This document shows, piece after piece, positions 36,461 through 43,972 of a stretch of DNA of 59,159 nt. Made by a program: the position numbers and the translations under genes. Source of the stretch: a virus; the IMG/VR virus record IMGVR_UViG_3300030106_005496, positions 1 to 59,159 of that record, one strand, 5' to 3'. The notes below the pieces were generated by a model. The model was not told the DNA's origin and did not search any database. It saw only the letters and a list, made by a program, of their open reading frames with translations. The first letter of the stretch is position 1, and every line of letters starts with the position of its first letter.

Positions 36461-36878
36461 TGTCAAAGTCCTCTAGTTCTGATAGTCTACTTTTCTTACC
36501 AAAAGGCTTTCTTGGTTTTTCTAAGGTAGTGTCTTTATATTCTATTTCTTTAATTTCTTTGCTGTTTATTTTATCTATCTTTTTTTGCTCAGCCTCTATG
36601 ATTGGTTCAAGAAACTTAACGCGCAGAGAGTATATTCTTTTGCCTTTATAAGAATTTAAGGCATTGATGATAGCTTTATCGCTATACTTGTTGAGAAGAT
36701 TGTAAGCCTTTGTTACTTGGCTTTTATATTTCTTTTGCCACTTTTCAGTGTTCCATAAAGCGTATGCTGGTCTACCAACATTCTCTTTTTCTGCTTCTCT
36801 TAAACAACATAGCTCTGCTATGTACTGAGCAGCGTTACACGATTGGCCTGTCGTCCGATGCTTGTAACCTTTGTTCAT
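36453..36878 (-). CDS. Hypothetical protein, phage-replication-associated
   Basis: 141 residues from the ATG at 36878 (AGAAGG nine bases upstream); a GTG at 36887 is less likely. The N-terminus has NAAQYIAELCCLREAEK and a KWQKKYKSQVTKAYNLL helix, and the C-terminus is Lys-rich and disordered. The pattern (cysteine, then Trp, then basic helix) is seen in many phage-specific proteins without a function. It precedes the recombinase gene and overlaps it by eight bases. No function is assigned. Confidence 0.6.
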   Translation of the reverse strand: MNKGYKHRTTGQSCNAAQYIAELCCLREAEKENVGRPAYALWNTEKWQKKYKSQVTKAYNLLNKYSDKAIINALNSYKGKRIYSLRVKFLEPIIEAEQKKIDKINSKEIKEIEYKDTTLEKPRKPFGKKSRLSELEDFDNE

Positions 36879-37320
36879 CCAATGCACCCTTCTTAATTAT
36901 CAAACATTCAGGAGAAGCCTCGTAGGGGTCTCTCTCTTCAAATCTTTCTGGTATTAATTCAGGAAGCCTCCAAGTTCTAACTCTAAGCTTTCCGTTTTCT
37001 AATACACCTATATTAAACGTATGGACAGTAAAGTCCCCAAACATCAAAGCTCCTGCTCCTTTGCAGAAGAAGTAGCCATCATAGTTTGAACCAGCATCTT
37101 CAATATGAGATCTATTTCTAACCTTCATATTGGTTATATGCAAATCATTTTCTTCGCAATACTGTTTCATTCTTAACCAAGCACTTGCTGGTTCTACGTC
37201 TGGCCTACCATCGTCCTGATAAATGACTTCATCATTTGACAGTGTGGCTATCCAAATTGGATTAGAATCAGAGTAAATGCTGATATAAGTATCTAATTCT
37301 TTACTTACAAAAACACTCAT
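36835..37320 (-). CDS. Hypothetical protein
   Basis: 161 residues, no known motif. It has mixed beta character (WIATLSNDEVIYQDDG, FCKGAGALMFGDFTVHTFNIG) and a C-terminal acidic/basic helix ending in SDDRPIV. ATGA overlap with the upstream gene and a 44-base overlap with the next one; its C-terminal bases double as the start region of that gene. Function unknown. Confidence 0.6.
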   Translation of the reverse strand: MSVFVSKELDTYISIYSDSNPIWIATLSNDEVIYQDDGRPDVEPASAWLRMKQYCEENDLHITNMKVRNRSHIEDAGSNYDGYFFCKGAGALMFGDFTVHTFNIGVLENGKLRVRTWRLPELIPERFEERDPYEASPECLIIKKGALDEQRLQASDDRPIV

Positions 37321-37649
37321 TTTTCTTTGATCGTGTGAATAATGCCTTCGTATTTGCCGGTATTGACGCGCGTTGTTCTTGTATCGTCTGAACGCTCCGA
37401 AGCGGCTGGAGTCATAACTGTAGAACCACGATCATTGTAGCCCATTAGATTGCTGACATCAGAATCTTGTTTGCTACTTGCGATATGACCTGTATCTTTT
37501 TCTTCCTCTATTGAGTCAATATATTTATTAACTGCTGATTCAGTTCTGTTCAGGTCATTAGATATATCCGCAATATCCTTGTCGAGATTGTTTTCTATGT
37601 AGAATTTTTCTACCTTAGTGAGTTTTCCTGACTTTTTCTTTTTAGACAT
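37317..37649 (-). CDS. Small HTH-like hypothetical protein
   Basis: 110 residues from the ATG at 37649 (GAGG eight bases upstream). Residues 10-45 (LTKVEKFYIENNLDKDIADI, then LNRTESAVNKYIDS) look like a winged or sigma-type HTH. The rest is disordered and rich in Ser, Thr and Asp. It may bind DNA, perhaps as a small regulator of the replication block. No family was recognised. Confidence 0.5.
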   Translation of the reverse strand: MSKKKKSGKLTKVEKFYIENNLDKDIADISNDLNRTESAVNKYIDSIEEEKDTGHIASSKQDSDVSNLMGYNDRGSTVMTPAASERSDDTRTTRVNTGKYEGIIHTIKEK

Positions 37650-37965
37650 CAATCATTCCTCTGCTAGCCCAAGTAAAATCATTACGTTGTTTGTTTGTTA
37701 AATACTTAACGTAATAGTCAAAAGATTCTTTATTTGTTTTGGTAAACTTAGTGTGAATTGAGTTTATCTTGCTTGCATCCATTCCTTGAGGGTCAAAGAG
37801 TGAGTTGCGAAAAGTTTTTACCCAGTAGCTTACCTTTTGGTTTACTGTTGCAATGTAGGCACAAGATTCTTCAACCTTATCTTCTACAATCGTTCCATCT
37901 TTGTCATAGAAAGTATACACAACATCTATGTTGTCTACAAATTCTGAAATATCTTCATCAGGCAT
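37642..37965 (-). CDS. Hypothetical protein
   Basis: 107 residues, mixed alpha/beta, no motif. VYTFYDKDGTIVEDKVEES and YWVKTFRNSLFDPQGM are the better-ordered segments. It overlaps the HTH-like gene by eight bases and the zinc-ribbon gene by eight bases, so it belongs to the coupled series. Function unknown. Confidence 0.6.
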   Translation of the reverse strand: MPDEDISEFVDNIDVVYTFYDKDGTIVEDKVEESCAYIATVNQKVSYWVKTFRNSLFDPQGMDASKINSIHTKFTKTNKESFDYYVKYLTNKQRNDFTWASRGMIDV

Positions 37966-38230
37966 CAGTCTTCACCATATCCAAAATAAAAGTGTCATTG
38001 TTTTCGTCCATCGCTCCAAGACCTAAACCTTCAGCCGGTGCTTGAAAGTAGTCACCTTTCATTTCGATCAGCCAGCTTTGGCCACCACAGTAAGGGCAGT
38101 TTACGAGCAATCTACATTTCTTATCAGATTTAGATTTTCTCAAAAGGTTTAATAAAGGCTCTTCGCAATCTGCACAAGTGACCTCTTTGTATTCTAAGTC
38201 TTCGACGATAATGATTTCTTTTTCGCTCAT
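37958..38230 (-). CDS. Small zinc-ribbon protein
   Basis: 90 residues. VTCADCEEPLL and LLVNCPYCGGQSW give a four-Cys zinc ribbon (C-x2-C, C-x2-C). An acidic, Gly-rich C-terminal region follows. It is next to another zinc-ribbon gene (FmdB-type) and to PhoH. The function is not clear; a nucleic-acid or protein-binding role is probable from the ribbon. ATGA overlap with the FmdB-type gene upstream. Confidence 0.65.
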   Translation of the reverse strand: MSEKEIIIVEDLEYKEVTCADCEEPLLNLLRKSKSDKKCRLLVNCPYCGGQSWLIEMKGDYFQAPAEGLGLGAMDENNDTFILDMVKTDA

Positions 38231-38589
38231 TTTTTTCCGTCTTTGATATACTTGGCCTTTTGAGAGGTAGACATTTTGTTTATATCTGAAGAGTTAGCAC
38301 TTCCAGATTTCTGCCACCAATCCTTAGATTTCTGTTTCTTCAGGTTTCCTTCTTCTTGCTTCGCTCTTTTTTCGCTAAGTTCGTAGCTACCCATCTTAGA
38401 GGTATTTCTATCAGCAAGCTGGCCTAAAGTTTTCGCTTCGCCCTTTACGAAGGCCATTGGAACTTGGTTTATTACAATCTTAATATCTGAAGACCCGCAA
38501 CTTTCACACGGACTTGGCTTCTTGCCGAATCCATGAGATTGCTCGAATTCACAACCACATTCGTTACATAGGTAGTCGTAAGTAGGCAT
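38227..38589 (-). CDS. FmdB-type zinc-ribbon protein
   Basis: 120 residues. The N-terminus MPTYDYLCNECGCEFEQSHG followed by PCESCGSSD is the FmdB/putative regulatory zinc-ribbon family (C8, C11, C28, C31). The C-terminal 60 residues are Lys/Ser/Gln-rich and probably disordered. FmdB-type proteins are common in aquatic phages next to PhoH and structural genes, but their function is not settled. TAATG overlap with phoH. Confidence 0.8.
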   Translation of the reverse strand: MPTYDYLCNECGCEFEQSHGFGKKPSPCESCGSSDIKIVINQVPMAFVKGEAKTLGQLADRNTSKMGSYELSEKRAKQEEGNLKKQKSKDWWQKSGSANSSDINKMSTSQKAKYIKDGKK

Positions 38590-39257
38590 TAGTCGTAAAG
38601 TGCATCCAGAATACGAGAAATAATCTTGTTCCTAATTATATCAGCTTCTGTTAATTCAGCAATACCAACACCATCAACTCCTTCAAGCCGTTCGAGGAAT
38701 TCTTCTAGCCCTCCTCGATCTTTGTTCTGCAAGTCTGTTTGGTCGATGTCGCCATTAATAACAGCTTTTGAATCCCATCCAATTCTAGTTATGAACATTT
38801 TTAATTGTTCAAACGTAGCATTTTGAGCTTCATCTAATATCATAAAACAGTTGTGAAAGTTTCTACCTCTCATATACTCCAAAGGAACAACTTCAATTTT
38901 TCCTTCTTCTCTATATGATTGAACTCTATTGCTATTCAACCTATATTGCATTTCCTCTAATACAGGAACTAAATATGGATGAATTTTCTCTTCAAAAGTT
39001 CCGGGCAAGAAACCCAATCCTCTACCAGACTCAATTACGGGTCTAGTAACAACTATCTTTTCAACTCTTTTATCTAATAAATAATCACAAGCTAAACCAA
39101 CAGCTACTGCTGTTTTACCAGTACCTGCTGGACCTGTGCAAAAAGTCACATCATTTTCTGATATGATTTTGATGTACTCTGTTTGGTTTTCCGTTTTAGG
39201 CTTTAAAGCCTTCCGTCTAGTAGTATATCCTGACTCATTGTTCTTTTTTCTAGCCAT
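38589..39257 (-). CDS. phoH: PhoH-like P-loop ATPase
   Basis: 222 residues from the ATG at 39257. CTGPAGTGKTAVAVGLAC is the Walker A loop, VVTRPVIESGRGLGFLPGTF the PhoH signature, and FMILDEAQNATFEQLKMFIT the Walker B and sensor region, all in the PhoH order; LIGHT-like NGDIDQTDL closes the core. PhoH is frequent in marine and freshwater phages and linked with RNA handling or phosphate starvation; the role in phage is unsettled. The stop of dUTPase and this ATG are joined as TAGTATG. Confidence 0.9.
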   Translation of the reverse strand: MARKKNNESGYTTRRKALKPKTENQTEYIKIISENDVTFCTGPAGTGKTAVAVGLACDYLLDKRVEKIVVTRPVIESGRGLGFLPGTFEEKIHPYLVPVLEEMQYRLNSNRVQSYREEGKIEVVPLEYMRGRNFHNCFMILDEAQNATFEQLKMFITRIGWDSKAVINGDIDQTDLQNKDRGGLEEFLERLEGVDGVGIAELTEADIIRNKIISRILDALYD

Positions 39258-39258
39258 A

Positions 39259-39693
39259 CTACTTACCTGTTGAACCAAACCCTCCATCGCCCCTATTTGT
39301 AGAGTCTAGTTCTTGAACTACATGTTGTATAAAGTTTGGGGCTTTTTGTATTAACATTTGTGCGATTCTGTCGCCTCTATCTATATGATACGGTTCTTTT
39401 GTTGTATTGTGCAGGCAAACTTTTACTTCACCTCTATAACCAGAGTCTATAACTCCTGCGTGTCTATGAACTCCTTTCACTCCCATTGAAGACCTGTCCC
39501 ATATTAAAGCAACATGTTCTTTAGGAATGGCTATAGCAACACCAGTAGAAACAAGCACGGTGGCTCCAGCGGGTATAGAGATTGTTTCAAAAGCGTATAA
39601 ATCCCAACCAGCGTCGTTCATATGGCCTTTAGTTGGAGGCTTAGCGGAGTCGTACAATAATTTAGTTTCAAAATATTTATAGCCAAGTTCCAT
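39259..39693 (-). CDS. dut: dUTPase
   Basis: 144 residues from the ATG at 39693. All five trimeric dUTPase motifs are in order: NDAGWDLYA (I), WDRSSMGVKG (II), AGVIDSGYRGEVKV (III, with the catalytic Asp), RGDRIAQMLIQ (IV) and NRGDGGFGSTGK (V, the Phe arm). It hydrolyses dUTP to dUMP, keeping uracil out of DNA and supplying a dTTP precursor. Overlaps the SET gene's stop as TAATG. Confidence 0.93.
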   Translation of the reverse strand: MELGYKYFETKLLYDSAKPPTKGHMNDAGWDLYAFETISIPAGATVLVSTGVAIAIPKEHVALIWDRSSMGVKGVHRHAGVIDSGYRGEVKVCLHNTTKEPYHIDRGDRIAQMLIQKAPNFIQHVVQELDSTNRGDGGFGSTGK

Positions 39694-40040
39694 TAATCTA
39701 TCCAATCTTCCTGTGGTAATTCTATGTCAGGGTTTTGATTGTAGTTTACAAGAAGTTCATCACCCTTTTTTATGGATGTTATACTTTCAAGTCTAATCCT
39801 GTTGCCTGTCTTGCTGACTTTGCAGTTGGGTTTGGTGCTATGATTGTACATACAATTAGGCTTTAGGTTTATATAACTATTAGCCATGTTGCTCCAAATA
39901 TGTGTGTCATGAATAAAAGTCCTATTTGCAATATCTTCTTTAGCAAACAGTCCCAATCCATGAATTGGAGAATCATCTTGGTAAACTAGTTTGCTTATTT
40001 CGCCTTTTGCTGAGTATTCCTCTATTAGCTTACTCTTCAT
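39693..40040 (-). CDS. Small SET-domain protein (lysine methyltransferase-like)
   Basis: 115 residues, about the minimum for a SET core. SPIHGLGLFAKEDI (G-x-G, SET motif I), CMYNHSTKPNCKV (N-H-S, motif III, SAM/Lys channel) and SITSIKKGDELLVNYN (motif IV, Tyr) are all present, so an active enzyme is possible. The pre-SET domain is absent. SET proteins are known in some large and aquatic phages. The target may be a phage or host protein. NrdB lies two bases upstream. Confidence 0.8.
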   Translation of the reverse strand: MKSKLIEEYSAKGEISKLVYQDDSPIHGLGLFAKEDIANRTFIHDTHIWSNMANSYINLKPNCMYNHSTKPNCKVSKTGNRIRLESITSIKKGDELLVNYNQNPDIELPQEDWID

Positions 40041-40041
40041 A

Positions 40042-41049
40042 TTAAAAATCGTCCTCTATGTTTCCTACTGCATATTCAGTTACGCGAGTTTCAAAAAAGT
40101 TCTTACATTTTTCCAAGTCAATTATTTCACTCATCCACGGAAATGGATTTTTGGTGTCTTCATAAGGACTCGGTAAATTTAGATTTTCTAGTCTTCTATT
40201 CGCTATGAATTGAACATAGTCAATAAACATTTCAGAGTTCAATCCTAGAATACCATTTGGAAGAACGTCTCTTGCGTAGGCAAGTTCAAGCTCCATAGCT
40301 TTGTCTATATGTTCTAAAGTCTCTTTTTCAAATGCTTTAGTCCAAACTTTTGGATTATCTTCTCTGATTCTGTTAATCAAATTAGTTCCAAATTTGATAT
40401 GTAGACTTTCATCACGAAGTGTGTATTGAATTTGTTCTCCAATTCCCGGCAGCTTGTTTTGTCTATTAAAAGAAAGTAGCATTGCAAAACCGGAAAAGAA
40501 AAATATACCTTCGCAGATAATGTAGTAAGTAATAATGTTTCTTAAGAATTCTCTCTTGCCTTCTAGCGTATTGATGTTGAAGTCTGGACGATTGATATCT
40601 GTGCAGATGTTCATCAAGAACTCATCTTTAGACTTTATGCTAGGTATTGAGTTATAAGCTTGGTAAACTTCGCCAATCTTTAAACCAAGAGAATCACAGC
40701 AATAAACTACTGTTAGATTATGCAGACTTTCTTCATACGCTTGTCTAAGAATGTATTGGCGACATTCAGGATCTGTCACATACTTGAATATGCTAAGCAA
40801 AAGGTTGTTAGCCACTAAGGACTCTGATCCTGCAAAGAAACCAAGAGACCTTTTGACTACTAGTTTTTCATCAGTAGTCAACGAGTCAGATCGCCATTGT
40901 TCAATGTCTTTAGCCATTGAGATTTCTGTTGGCATCCAATTATTTGCGGCTCCATCAATGAACAAATCCCATGCCCATTTGTTTGTATGGGGAAGTATTT
41001 GATTAACTACCGCAACTTTATCTGAAATTATTTCTTTAGTCTTCTTCAT
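40042..41049 (-). CDS. nrdB: Ribonucleotide reductase small subunit NrdB, without radical tyrosine
   Basis: 335 residues from the ATG at 41049, which overlaps the nrdA stop as TAATG. The metal ligands are recognisable: FFAGSES (E76 in the place of Asp84 of E. coli), EESLH (E107, H110), ICEGIFFF and RDESLHIKF (Glu, then Glu and His). At the position of Tyr122, four residues after H110, there is Val (V114). Glu for Asp84 together with a non-Tyr at 122 is the pattern of class Ic/R2c small subunits, which use an Mn/Fe centre instead of a Tyr radical. The partner is NrdA. The C-terminus (about residues 325-335) is acidic. Confidence 0.88.
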   Translation of the reverse strand: MKKTKEIISDKVAVVNQILPHTNKWAWDLFIDGAANNWMPTEISMAKDIEQWRSDSLTTDEKLVVKRSLGFFAGSESLVANNLLLSIFKYVTDPECRQYILRQAYEESLHNLTVVYCCDSLGLKIGEVYQAYNSIPSIKSKDEFLMNICTDINRPDFNINTLEGKREFLRNIITYYIICEGIFFFSGFAMLLSFNRQNKLPGIGEQIQYTLRDESLHIKFGTNLINRIREDNPKVWTKAFEKETLEHIDKAMELELAYARDVLPNGILGLNSEMFIDYVQFIANRRLENLNLPSPYEDTKNPFPWMSEIIDLEKCKNFFETRVTEYAVGNIEDDF

Positions 41050-43508
41050 TACTGACAACTCTCACAATCTGGATCATCTAATGCGCAGGCTTTAATCTGG
41101 CTCAAATCTTCTTCAGGTAATGCTTCCTCTTTAGGAGCGTCAACAGTAGATTTTTCGAGTCTTGTTGCTGCCTTGCTTCTCAAATAATATGTTGTTTTTA
41201 ATCCTTGTTCCCAAGCGTGCATATACATGTCGTTGAGATATTTTAAACTTGTGCCTTTGTTATATAGATTCAGAGACTCTCCCATGTCTATCCACTTTTG
41301 TCTCTCGGCGGCAGCGTCTATGAGAATTGTTGCTTCTATATCAAATGCGCTTTTGAATTCTCTTTGTATTTCTTCATCTAAGTTTATAGACAAGACATCG
41401 CCATCTGCTGCCTTCAGAGCTTCAATTAAGTCTTTTCCCCATATACCCTTCTTCTTTGCGGCTTCTACAAAGTGTTCATTAATCATAGTAAATTCACCGC
41501 TTAATGTTGAGTAAACAAAAAGCACTGAATAATCAGGCTCAATAGATTGAGAGCATCCCTGTATATAAGAAATTGTTGCAGTAGGAGCGATAGCCATAAC
41601 ATTTGAGTTTCTCATTCCATACTCAGCTATATGGCTTCTAACCTTATCCCAATCCATTTTTTCAAAATCAGATGGTTTGTAATGGTTATCTTTACCACTC
41701 TTTAAGTGTTCTGGGTGTCTCTCGTTCATCAATCGACAATAAGTGTCGATAGGCAAATTACCAAAACTCCACTCAGAACCTTCATAAGATTCGTAGTGTC
41801 CTCGCTCCTTCGCTAGCTTAGAAGAAGTAAGAATAGCATGGTAAGAGATGAATTCTTGTATCTTGCCACAGAGAACAACAGCGTCTTGGGAGTTGTAAAC
41901 AACTCCTAGCTTATGTAGCAAGCCGTGAGTACCCATAATACCTAAGCCAATAGGACGATTTCGCAGGTTAGACTTGGCGGCTTCTTTGGTTGGATAGAAA
42001 TTGAGATCAATAACATTATCCAATCCTCTGACTGCCACCTCTACTGTTCGTTGCAATTTCTTCCAATCAATAGTGCGAACCTTAATATGGTTTTCAAGAT
42101 TGATAGAAGCCAGATTACAAACAGCAGTCTCTCCTACTTCAACAACTTCACCATCTTCATACAGAGTTGGCTTTGTATGAAGAAGTATTTCTGTACACAA
42201 GTTGGAAGAATGAACAACGCCTTCATGCTTATTGCTATAGCGAATATTAGAAGGGTCTTTAAAAGTAACCCATGGATGCCCTGTTTCGTAAAGAGACTTT
42301 AGCATCTTCTTCCATAAATCTTTGGCGTTTATAACACGGAAGTTTTTGATCTCTCCCTCTTTCGCCATTTTTTTATATTTGTTATAAGTTCTGGTAAATT
42401 TTCTGCCATATGTTTCATGCAGGTCAGGACATTCGGATGGATCAAATAAATACCAGTCCCTTCCTTTCTGAGCCGCTAGCATGAACTCATCACAAATCCA
42501 TAATGCAGTATTCATATCATGACAACGACGACGATCATCACCTGTATTTTTTCTAAGGTCTAAAAAATCTTCAACGTCAAGATGCCACACTTCTAGGTAA
42601 GCGCATCCAGCACCTTTTCGTTTACCGCCTTGATTAACCCCGACAAGAGTATCATTAAATATCTTCAACCAAGGAATTAATCCAGAAGACTGACCATTTG
42701 TTCCCTTAATATAAGAACCAGTAGAACGAACAGAACTCCAATCTACACCAAGACCTCCAGCATACTTTGAAAGTCTAGCCTGACCGTGAATGGTTCCAAA
42801 GATACCATCAATAGAGTCATCTACTGTACTTAAATAACAGGACGATAATTGAGAGTGGCAAGTTCCACTATTGAAAAGAGTAGGAGTAGAAGGTGAGTAT
42901 CTAAACTCAGACATCATGTTGTATATTTCAATGGCTCTTTCTTCTTTATTTTCTTCATTCAAACAAAGACCCATTGCGACCCGCATATAGAACGCTTGTG
43001 GAGTTTCCATACGACGACCTTCTTTGTGTATGAAGTATCTATCGTAAAGAGTTTGTATTCCTAAATACTTAAAATTCCTATCTCTATCTATACATAGATT
43101 TTCGCTCAAGAATTCCAGATCATAGCTAAGCATTGATTCACTGAGTCGGTCTTCTCTTACAAGAGCCTTTATATGTTTTATAAAGCAGGATTTATATTCG
43201 TCTTGAAAATCACCATTGACGCTCTTACCAAAAACTTCCTTATATAAACTAGAAAGCAGTAAGTTTGTAGCTACATAATTGTAGTTCGGCTCTTGTTCTA
43301 TCTTGGAACGAGCCGACATTATAAGAGCAGTATCTATTTCAGATGTCGTGATTTTATTGTAGAGCTGTAGACTTGCATCCAAGACGACTTCGCTAACAGA
43401 TACATCAGTAAGGCCATCACAGGCTCTTTCTACGCATTTGTTAATCTTGTCTAAGTTTATCTGTTCTAATCGTCCGTTGCGCTTCTTAACCTTAATATCT
43501 GATGTCAT
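41049..43508 (-). CDS. nrdA: Ribonucleotide reductase large subunit NrdA (class I)
   Basis: 819 residues. An N-terminal ATP-cone (KVKKRNGRLEQINLDKI) gives dATP/ATP control. STPTLFNSGTCHSQLSSCYL (about residues 208-227) holds an active-site Cys; SSNLCTEI is the N-x-C-x-E active site (thiyl Cys). APTATISYIQG and the C-terminal C-x5-C-x2-C pair (ALDDPDCESCQ), which takes electrons from thioredoxin, are present. It reduces ribonucleotides in the infected cell together with the adjacent NrdB and the two thioredoxins encoded at 46.7-47.3 kb. A structured 270-base leader precedes it. Confidence 0.95.
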   Translation of the reverse strand: MTSDIKVKKRNGRLEQINLDKINKCVERACDGLTDVSVSEVVLDASLQLYNKITTSEIDTALIMSARSKIEQEPNYNYVATNLLLSSLYKEVFGKSVNGDFQDEYKSCFIKHIKALVREDRLSESMLSYDLEFLSENLCIDRDRNFKYLGIQTLYDRYFIHKEGRRMETPQAFYMRVAMGLCLNEENKEERAIEIYNMMSEFRYSPSTPTLFNSGTCHSQLSSCYLSTVDDSIDGIFGTIHGQARLSKYAGGLGVDWSSVRSTGSYIKGTNGQSSGLIPWLKIFNDTLVGVNQGGKRKGAGCAYLEVWHLDVEDFLDLRKNTGDDRRRCHDMNTALWICDEFMLAAQKGRDWYLFDPSECPDLHETYGRKFTRTYNKYKKMAKEGEIKNFRVINAKDLWKKMLKSLYETGHPWVTFKDPSNIRYSNKHEGVVHSSNLCTEILLHTKPTLYEDGEVVEVGETAVCNLASINLENHIKVRTIDWKKLQRTVEVAVRGLDNVIDLNFYPTKEAAKSNLRNRPIGLGIMGTHGLLHKLGVVYNSQDAVVLCGKIQEFISYHAILTSSKLAKERGHYESYEGSEWSFGNLPIDTYCRLMNERHPEHLKSGKDNHYKPSDFEKMDWDKVRSHIAEYGMRNSNVMAIAPTATISYIQGCSQSIEPDYSVLFVYSTLSGEFTMINEHFVEAAKKKGIWGKDLIEALKAADGDVLSINLDEEIQREFKSAFDIEATILIDAAAERQKWIDMGESLNLYNKGTSLKYLNDMYMHAWEQGLKTTYYLRSKAATRLEKSTVDAPKEEALPEEDLSQIKACALDDPDCESCQ

Positions 43509-43540
43509 AATCTATCCGTTATACGCCTCTTACAAAAAAT

Positions 43541-43646
43541 AGAGCGACACTTGTGAACCAAGCGATTTGTTAGAGGAAACTTACTAAAATATTTTATTAA
43601 ACTACTCACTTGGTGCGACAAGGGCTTGTTGAGTTTGTGTCGCTCT
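43541..43646 (-). promoter_or_regulatory. Nested inverted-repeat leader upstream of nrdA
   Basis: The gap between nrdA (start 43508) and the 64-residue gene (43778) is about 270 bases and codes for no protein I can support. It contains perfect arms 43541-43550 and 43637-43646 (AGAGCGACAC / GTGTCGCTCT), inner arms 43557-43562 and 43609-43614 (ACCAAG / CTTGGT) and a central near-palindrome at 43581-43600 with one mismatch. On the minus strand the outer 5' arm can pair with a nearer GCGACA/TGTCGC copy (43615-43620) instead. The 3' arm is followed by ATTTTTT (43540-43534) and then the nrdA start. This looks like an RNA switch or attenuator. Confidence 0.65.
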
Positions 43647-43686
43647 AGCTCTCCACTTGTAGGAAGCTCTTTATAACCCAACAAGG

Positions 43687-43696
43687 TATTATACAC
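43687..43696 (-). promoter_or_regulatory. Phage-type promoter element GTGTATAATA before the nrdA leader
   Basis: Ten bases identical to the elements at 6965 (plus), 51942 and 53929 (minus). A transcript starting here would include the whole inverted-repeat leader and then nrdA, nrdB, the SET gene and dut. No -35 box was found at the expected place. Confidence 0.5.
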
Positions 43697-43746
43697 GATT
43701 TCAGCTAGGCCAGTTTTTAATTTCCTAAAGAGGCTGTAAGTTTGTT

Positions 43747-43763
43747 CAAGTAAGACCTACTTG
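43747..43763. repeat. Small hairpin in the nrdA upstream gap
   Basis: CAAGTA / TACTTG form a six-base-pair stem with a five-base loop. No T run follows on either strand, so it is not an intrinsic terminator. It may be a further structural element of the gap between 43697 and 43777, where I see no gene. Confidence 0.35.
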
Positions 43764-43777
43764 GGCTGAACCAGATT

Positions 43778-43972
43778 TTAGCTCTTAGATGACTTCTTTT
43801 TCTTCTCTTGAAGGACATAATCTGGATGCACCCAAATGGGGGTTTTCCCCCTATAGTAAGCAACCATTTTAAAGAAGCCGTTTTGCTTCGGCAATACCCA
43901 AGCGTGGGTATTTTTTGAAATTTCCATCTTTTTCGCTAGGTTTTTTTCTGCGATATTCTCGTCTAATTTCAT
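43778..43972 (-). CDS. Small hypothetical protein, 64 residues
   Basis: 64 residues, basic, coupled as ATGA to the beta-propeller gene upstream. HAWVLPKQNGFFKMVAYYRG is a short beta/aromatic stretch; the C-terminus is poly-Lys/Ser. Its stop lies 79 bases before the promoter element of the nrdA leader, so it is the last gene of the upstream transcription unit. No family was recognised. Confidence 0.55.
   Translation of the reverse strand: MKLDENIAEKNLAKKMEISKNTHAWVLPKQNGFFKMVAYYRGKTPIWVHPDYVLQEKKKKSSKS

Noticed and set aside
41049-43508. Class II or class III ribonucleotide reductase
   Set aside because: NrdA has the class I Cys set and is followed by a small-subunit gene; no glycyl-radical or B12-binding motif was found.
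43541-43646. Miniature transposon with 10-bp terminal inverted repeats
   Set aside because: No target-site duplication flanks the arms, the nested inner arms fit an RNA structure better, and no second copy was seen in the window.
43505-43696. A 63-codon minus-strand frame just before nrdA
   Set aside because: It starts with a GTG that coincides with the promoter element, has no ribosome binding site, and runs through the nested inverted repeats; the RNA-structure reading explains the sequence better.
43509-43777. tRNA gene in the non-coding gap
   Set aside because: A GTTCAAGT-like stretch was noticed, but no T-arm, acceptor stem or anticodon arm can be drawn around it on either strand.
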